56,196 nt of DNA from Veillonella sp. VA142. Its GTDB lineage: Bacteria; Bacillota; Negativicutes; Veillonellales; Veillonellaceae. The DNA is taken from NCBI RefSeq assembly GCF_003992135.1, contig NZ_RQVN01000011.1, positions 1 through 56,196 on the forward strand, given 5' to 3'. Positions 51,741-56,196 of the stretch are shown one piece after another. Position numbers and translations under genes: made by a program. The notes below the pieces were generated by a model, which made no database searches, was not told the origin of the DNA, and saw only the letters and a list, made by a program, of their open reading frames with translations. Every line of letters begins with the position of its first letter. The first letter of the stretch is position 1.

Positions 51741-52949
51741 GTGGGAACTATGGAACGAATATCATGGAATGAAATAGAGTTTGTAAAGGTAGGAAATGCA
51801 ACAGATGCAGAGGGCAAAACGGGTTTGACCGTATTGCGTTTTCCCCAAGGGGCACAAGGAGGCCTACACATTAGTGGAGGTGGCCCTGCTGCACGTGAAA
51901 GTGGCATCCTAGATCCAACGACGGCTCCCACGCCGGTGAATGCTTTGGTCTTAGGTGGTGGATCTGCCTTTGGGCTCTGCGCTAGCGATGGTGTTATGCA
52001 ATGCTTAGAAGAGCGGAATATTGGCTTTCCTACAGTCTATGGCGTAGTACCTATTGTTTGCCAAAGCGATATTTACGACTTATCGTATGGTAATCCTAAT
52101 GCACGACCTACAGTACAGATGGCGTATGATGCTTGTGAAAGGACTTTCACAAGTACGGAACCGATCTCTGGCAATGTAGGCGCTGGTACAGGGGCTACCG
52201 TAGGGAAGGTGTGCGGAATGGAACGGGCCATGAAGGGCGGTATCGGTTATGCGGCGGCAAAGTTAGGAGACCTGGTGGTAGGCGCTGTCGTGGTGGTGAA
52301 TGCCTTTGGCAATGTGTATGGTCGTCATGGACATGCCCTAGGGGGTGTCATGGATGAAGGGCGCCAGAACATATTGGATGCTTGTCAGCTGATATTTGAC
52401 CAATATGAAGGACATAGTGAAAGTAAACCTCTATTAGGTGAATCTGTAAAATCTAGTGTGGGGAGTGAGGCATTGCAGAATGGTCATTCCCAACATAAAG
52501 CGGTCCTAGGCATGGAAAAAGGAAACACTACCATCGGGGCCATCGTGACGAATGCTACATTTACTAAAGGTGAATTAACCAAGATTGCTATGATGGCTAC
52601 TAATGGATATGCACGGTCCATTCGACCGGTGGGGACCTTGTCTGATGGAGATACTATCTATGCGTTCTCTGTGTCTGAGTCAGATACATTAGTAGAGTAT
52701 GATGCTAATAAACGGGCTAATGGGAATAACGATGACCATCATTTTGAAATACAAAATGGTTTGAGGAGAATAGCTGAAAGTCAGTCTACTTGTAATATAG
52801 AAAAAGAAGTAGTAGCTGATGTGAATGTGGTAGGCACTTTGGCAGCAGAGCTAATGAGCGATGCCATCGAAGATGCTATGCGAGCTAGTAGGGTAGATCA
52901 TTCCGAGTTTTTAGCAAATATAATTGATTTACACGAAGTGAAAATTTAA
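51741..52949 (+). CDS. P1 family (S58) peptidase, DmpA/NylC-like
   Basis: A 402-residue N-terminal nucleophile hydrolase of the DmpA/P1 aminopeptidase family. Members cut themselves into two subunits. The cleavage motif GNTTIGAIVTNATF is present, with likely cleavage between Asn262 and Thr263, making Thr263 the nucleophile. Early blocks GGPAARESGILDP and LGGGSAFGLCASDGV, and the later ARSIRPVGTLSDGDTIYA, are family-typical. The substrate may be peptides, beta-peptides or amides. Two starts compete: GTG 51741 after AGGG, and ATG 51750 with a poorer site. The segment after about residue 220 is lower in similarity to what I expect and may be a linker. Confidence 0.85.
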   Translation: MGTMERISWNEIEFVKVGNATDAEGKTGLTVLRFPQGAQGGLHISGGGPAARESGILDPTTAPTPVNALVLGGGSAFGLCASDGVMQCLEERNIGFPTVYGVVPIVCQSDIYDLSYGNPNARPTVQMAYDACERTFTSTEPISGNVGAGTGATVGKVCGMERAMKGGIGYAAAKLGDLVVGAVVVVNAFGNVYGRHGHALGGVMDEGRQNILDACQLIFDQYEGHSESKPLLGESVKSSVGSEALQNGHSQHKAVLGMEKGNTTIGAIVTNATFTKGELTKIAMMATNGYARSIRPVGTLSDGDTIYAFSVSESDTLVEYDANKRANGNNDDHHFEIQNGLRRIAESQSTCNIEKEVVADVNVVGTLAAELMSDAIEDAMRASRVDHSEFLANIIDLHEVKI

Positions 52950-52965
52950 AATATATAAAAAATAC

Positions 52966-52994
52966 TTGCATTTTATATGAAAGTGCTATATAAT
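52966..52994 (+). promoter_or_regulatory. tRNA operon promoter
   Basis: TTGCAT, a 17-nt spacer and TATAAT stand 14 bp before tRNA-Asn. The preceding TATAAAAAATAC is identical to the sequence before the argG promoter. Confidence 0.85.
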
Positions 52995-53008
52995 AACTCT
53001 TGTATTAT

Positions 53009-53084
53009 TCCTCGATAGCTCAGCAGGTAGAGCAATCGGCTGTTAACCGATCGGTCGTAGGTTCGAGTCCTACTCGAGGAGCCA
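53009..53084 (+). tRNA. tRNA-Asn (GTT)
   Basis: A complete cloverleaf of 76 nt. The acceptor pairs TCCTCGA with TCGAGGA, the anticodon loop is CTGTTAA with anticodon GTT, and the T arm has GGTTCGAGTCC. The CCA end is encoded. Confidence 0.96.
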
Positions 53085-53089
53085 TACAA

Positions 53090-53164
53090 GGCCCGTTGGT
53101 CAAGCGGTTAAGACACCGCCCTTTCACGGCGGTATCGGGGGTTCGATTCCCCCACGGGTCACCA
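53090..53164 (+). tRNA. tRNA-Glu (TTC)
   Basis: A complete cloverleaf of 75 nt. The anticodon stem CCGCC/GGCGG encloses CTTTCAC with anticodon TTC. The T arm has GGTTCGATTCC and CCA is encoded. It starts 5 bp after tRNA-Asn. Confidence 0.96.
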
Positions 53165-53167
53165 TAT

Positions 53168-53243
<76 letters not shown>

Positions 53244-53247
53244 TAGC

Positions 53248-53278
53248 TAAGAACCATCCGAATGGGTGGTTCTTTTTT
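53248..53278 (+). terminator. Terminator of the tRNA operon
   Basis: AAGAACCATCC pairs with GGGTGGTTCTT around GAAT with one wobble, and is followed by a T-run. It lies directly after tRNA-Val. Confidence 0.92.
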
Positions 53279-53308
53279 ATATACTTTCGTTAATGAAATG
53301 GAACTTCT

Positions 53309-54247
53309 ATGAAAGACAAACGAACGTTAACATATACAATTGAAAATACAATAGCACAGACGCTAGGGGAATGGTTAGATATCCATCAATTTCCTCGGAA
53401 AACGATGAAAGAACTCTTCGGTACAAAGGCTGTCCGATTGGAGGGGCAACTGTGTACGGCAAAATCGGGACTTTCAGAGGGGATGGTATTAGAAATTATC
53501 CCTCTAAAAGAGAGTATCGATCACGACCCAATAGAAATGCCCTTAACAATAGCCTATGAAGATGAAGATATTCTTATCGTAGACAAACCATCGGGAATCA
53601 CGATGAACTCGAAAGGGCAAGTATCTTTAGCGAATGGAGTAGCTTACTATTTTAAAGTACATAAAATTTATGGAAAGGTGAGATTTTTAAATCGTTTAGA
53701 CAGAGATACATCGGGCTTGGTGGTAGTCGCGAAGCATGGATTGGCACAACACTTTTACCAAATGCAGATGGATAATAATCGCTTGGAAAAATGGTACCGA
53801 GCGACGGTACAAGGGCGATTGGCACAAGAGCGTGAGGTACTAGAACTACCTATTCGTAAAAGTGCAGATGGAATCTACCAAGAGGTGCACCCAGAGGGTG
53901 TGATGACCAAAACGGAATACGAAGTGCTACACTATGATGAGCCAGAAGATACAACAGACGTGCGTATTCGCTTGTGGACGGGTAAGACTCACCAAATTCG
54001 AGTGACTATGGCACATATAGGACATCCGTTGGTACATGACCCATTGTATGCTGATGAGGGTGTGTTGGAATCCAGACAGAGTACAGTGGAAAATGATGAT
54101 GCACAATATTACAAAGGCTTACAGCAAGAGGTAAGGAATACAGCGAACGGACAGATAGAAGACATAGGCAAGACGTTTGCCCTTAGGGCCTATCGTTTAG
54201 TGTGTTATCACATGCGAACAGGTGAACAAATCGTAGTAGAAGTATGA
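53309..54247 (+). CDS. RluA family pseudouridine synthase
   Basis: A 312-residue RNA pseudouridine synthase of the RluA/RluD family. The catalytic motif is NRLDRDTSGLVVVAK, with the aspartate after the arginine. An early S4-like region (MKELFGTKAVRLEGQ) and IAYEDEDILIVDKPSGITMN are typical. The late block LWTGKTHQIRVTMAHIGHPLVHDPLYA completes the set. Its target, rRNA or tRNA, cannot be read. An insertion of about 40 residues (VLESRQSTVENDDAQYYKGLQQEVRN) precedes the C-terminus. It starts 30 bp after the tRNA terminator. Confidence 0.9.
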   Translation: MKDKRTLTYTIENTIAQTLGEWLDIHQFPRKTMKELFGTKAVRLEGQLCTAKSGLSEGMVLEIIPLKESIDHDPIEMPLTIAYEDEDILIVDKPSGITMNSKGQVSLANGVAYYFKVHKIYGKVRFLNRLDRDTSGLVVVAKHGLAQHFYQMQMDNNRLEKWYRATVQGRLAQEREVLELPIRKSADGIYQEVHPEGVMTKTEYEVLHYDEPEDTTDVRIRLWTGKTHQIRVTMAHIGHPLVHDPLYADEGVLESRQSTVENDDAQYYKGLQQEVRNTANGQIEDIGKTFALRAYRLVCYHMRTGEQIVVEV

Positions 54248-54409
54248 TAGCGGTATATTGTTATAGCTGTAGTTACTATCTTTTTTGCACGCAAATATTA
54301 GAATCGTGCTTTTTGTGTTGTGTTTAGTACCTATATCGTATTTAGTTTTTCTGCATGAAATAAGAACTTGTCAGTTTTCTATTGTATGAGATGAACACAG
54401 CACAAACCA

Positions 54410-55345
54410 TTATTTACGACACGTAATGCAGACCCAGTTGTTTTCTGTGGTGATAGACAGATTGATAAATCCAACGGCTGAGGCTGCCTCCATTAGTGTT
54501 TGTTCTTCTCCGGCTTGGATGCCGCTCATAATGAATACGCCCTTAGGTTCTAGGCATCGATACGCATCTTCTAATAAGCGTAGTAAGATGGGAGTAATAA
54601 TGTTAGCCACGATAAGAGAGGCGGTTTCCGTCACGCCTTTCAATAAATTATTTGTTTGTACAGTCACAACAGATTCTAATTGATTCATTATCACGTGGTT
54701 GCGAGCATTCGTTGAGGCTGTTTCATCTAGGTCAAAGGCGATCACAGATTGAGCGCCAAGGGCTCCTGCGGATAAGGCGATAATTCCAGACCCCGTGCCT
54801 ACGTCAAAGACCGTACTGTCAGGAGTGAGATATTGCGCCATCGCTTGGATTGCCAATCTTGTGGTAGGATGATCGCCAGTGCCGAAGGCAATACCAGGTT
54901 CAATGCGAATGATGTGTTCATTTTCGCGAGGACTATACTCCACCCAATCTGGAATAATAGTAAGATTGTCCGTCATAGGGATGGGTGGATATTGCGTTTT
55001 CCAATCGTCCCAACCAGATTCGTCAGCCATGTAGATGGACAGCGCGAGGGGACCGAAATCCATGATGAAAGTACTTTGTAATTGCTGGAGCTCACTTTTG
55101 ATGAGAGTTTCTAACTGGTCAATCTCATATAGGTCGGGGTCTATATAAGCTTTCACAGTGACATCAGAGGAATCGTAGAGCTCCTCACGGTCCGGTTTGA
55201 TAATGCCAAACCCATCGTCTGTGAGTTGATCAAATTCATAGGGATCTTCCGTGTAGACGCCTTCAGCGCCTAGTGCGAGCAATGTATCTGTGATGAGTTC
55301 AGACGCTTCGTGCGTCGTGGTCAATGTAATTTCTAGCCATGCCAT
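54410..55345 (-). CDS. prmA: Ribosomal protein L11 methyltransferase PrmA
   Basis: Methylates ribosomal protein L11 with S-adenosylmethionine. The 311-residue protein begins MAWLEITLTTTHEASELITDTLLALGAEGV, the standard PrmA start with its substrate-binding domain. The SAM motif is VFDVGTGSGIIALSAGALGA near residue 178, followed by VIAFDLDE. NNLLKGVTETASLIVANIITPILL contains the NI-P block. I choose the ATG at 55345, after GAGG; the longer frame to 55396 lacks a site. It converges with the pseudouridine synthase gene. Confidence 0.93.
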   Translation of the reverse strand: MAWLEITLTTTHEASELITDTLLALGAEGVYTEDPYEFDQLTDDGFGIIKPDREELYDSSDVTVKAYIDPDLYEIDQLETLIKSELQQLQSTFIMDFGPLALSIYMADESGWDDWKTQYPPIPMTDNLTIIPDWVEYSPRENEHIIRIEPGIAFGTGDHPTTRLAIQAMAQYLTPDSTVFDVGTGSGIIALSAGALGAQSVIAFDLDETASTNARNHVIMNQLESVVTVQTNNLLKGVTETASLIVANIITPILLRLLEDAYRCLEPKGVFIMSGIQAGEEQTLMEAASAVGFINLSITTENNWVCITCRK

Positions 55346-55717
55346 TGTAGTACCTCGTACATATAACATACATATAGTGTAAGATAATATACACATAACG
55401 TAATTATAAGTGGTTATATATTACTAGTATAGTATCACATCTGAAAGGGCTTAGCCAAATTGTGTAGGAATTATTGTACGTGTAAGTTTCTAGCTAGGTT
55501 TCTATGGGGAGTAATCCCATAGATAGAGCCTAAGGATGGCTTGGAGAATTGTTTCTTGTAGGAAGTCGAAAAATATAGTGCTATGTAATACAAAGATGGT
55601 TACTTTCATTTGCAAAAATAACGATTTTTTTCATTGAAGAAAAATTTGTTTGCAAAAAGTGCAAAAATTTCCATTGAAAATGTAGAAAGTTATGTTTCTT
55701 TCAATAGTGAGGGACCT
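55346..55717. other. Spacer between prmA and the Fic remnant
   Basis: About 370 bp without a convincing gene. Near 55608-55680 the element TTTGCAAAAA recurs, mixed with CATTGAAAA-like words, in an AT-rich tract. A TTG-started frame from 55634 runs into the Fic gene but has no ribosome site. Confidence 0.35.
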
Positions 55718-56125
55718 ATGAAATATGAATCGCTGTACAAACTATATAGAAAATCTGAAGTAGATTGGAAGAAACGCTATGAAGATCGGTTCAAACATGA
55801 GTTTACCGTACATTTGCCAATTGCTATCAAAGAATATAATCGAAAAGTATCATTTCCTGCGTTTTATTGCTATGCCCCTGAAATGATGAGCTTAGTATTG
55901 TGCATTTACAAGGAAACAGCAGAGTTTATTAAAGAACTCCAACCATTACCTAATGTGTTGCTGAATCATCTCATGAATAGTTTTCTAGTAGATGAGATAA
56001 AATCAAGTAATGATATCGAGGGGGTTCGTAGTAGTCGACGCGAAATCAAGGATTCCTTGGAACAGTTTGATAGTAACCGACCTTTGCGATTTCACAGTAT
56101 TATCGAAAAATATAAACAAGGTTAA
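55718..56125 (+). pseudogene. Truncated Fic protein, N-terminal part only
   Basis: A 135-residue frame equal to the N-terminal domain of Fic AMP-transferase proteins. It starts MKYESLYKLYRKSE at ATG 55718, after GAGGG. The inhibitory-helix motif SNDIEG (Ser97, Glu101, Gly102) is present, followed by VRSSRREIKDSLEQ. The text stops at EKYKQG, where full-length Fic proteins of about 370 residues go on to the HPFxxGNGR catalytic domain. No catalytic motif is found in the remaining 71 bp of the window in any frame I read. So the gene is truncated, or acts alone as an antitoxin-like fragment. Confidence 0.7.
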
Positions 56126-56196
56126 TTGTATAATGAAATTGAACAATTGAATATAAAAAATCCATAGTGATTTCGTGGTATGATTATAGTGCTAAA

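Overview
The window looks like a stretch of core chromosome from a Veillonella-type member of the Negativicutes. I infer this from low G+C with very AT-rich spacers, Firmicutes-style Shine-Dalgarno sites, the order DUF2232 - gdpP - rplI - dnaB, and lactate, ornithine and envelope functions typical of that group. No rRNA, prophage or CRISPR array is visible. Names rest on recognised motifs and family knowledge; no database was searched.

Layout. 1-4340: AT-rich leader, then speF-potE for ornithine decarboxylation and putrescine export. 4471-8360: co-directional cation efflux, DedA, glycosyltransferase-39 and uracil-glycosylase-like genes. 8364-8565: nested repeats. 8732-11217: leftward biotin operon (membrane protein, bioW, bioF) behind a BirA-type operator. 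11260-18433: RNase J with a long leader, then DUF2232, gdpP, rplI and dnaB, followed by an M48 protease. 19961-22989: Ldh2-type dehydrogenase and lactate permease. 23086-23911: PepSY protein behind six 11-bp direct repeats. 24004-24534: structured RNA region with a probable type I toxin-antitoxin pair. 24577-26302: leftward DUF4931, phosphoesterase and 76-aa gene. 26392-29256: NUDIX, mutY and a membrane phosphoesterase. 29334-32916: Zn/Mn-type ABC transporter. 32973-35057: OPT transporter. 35254-37097: DUF3298 protein and a peptidoglycan glycosyltransferase. 37366-42439: argG-argH, exonuclease III and a FetAB-like exporter. 42589-43845: glutamate dehydrogenase. 44046-46136: small accessory patch with a DUF4261 remnant, a cupin and an ISL3-family element ending against pyrE. 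46139-52949: pyrF-pyrE, ACT plus DUF711 pair, hydroxyacid dehydrogenase, GldA-like dehydrogenase and P1 peptidase. 53009-53243: tRNA-Asn, tRNA-Glu, tRNA-Val. 53309-56125: RluA-type pseudouridine synthase, prmA and a truncated Fic protein.

How the genes work together. Lactate permease and Ldh2 dehydrogenase fit growth on organic acids. SpeF and PotE make and exchange putrescine, which Veillonella is known to attach to peptidoglycan. GdpP and RNase J suggest c-di-AMP and RNA-turnover control next to replication genes. NUDIX, MutY, exonuclease III and the UDG-like protein are DNA repair functions.

The least ordinary parts are regulatory: the 26-codon toxin-like gene with complementary 5' and 3' mRNA ends and a convergent antisense promoter; the six-fold TTCAT array and its two-fold copy before a second exported protein; the BirA-type operator on an unassigned membrane protein; and the IS start codon buried in a 16-bp stem.
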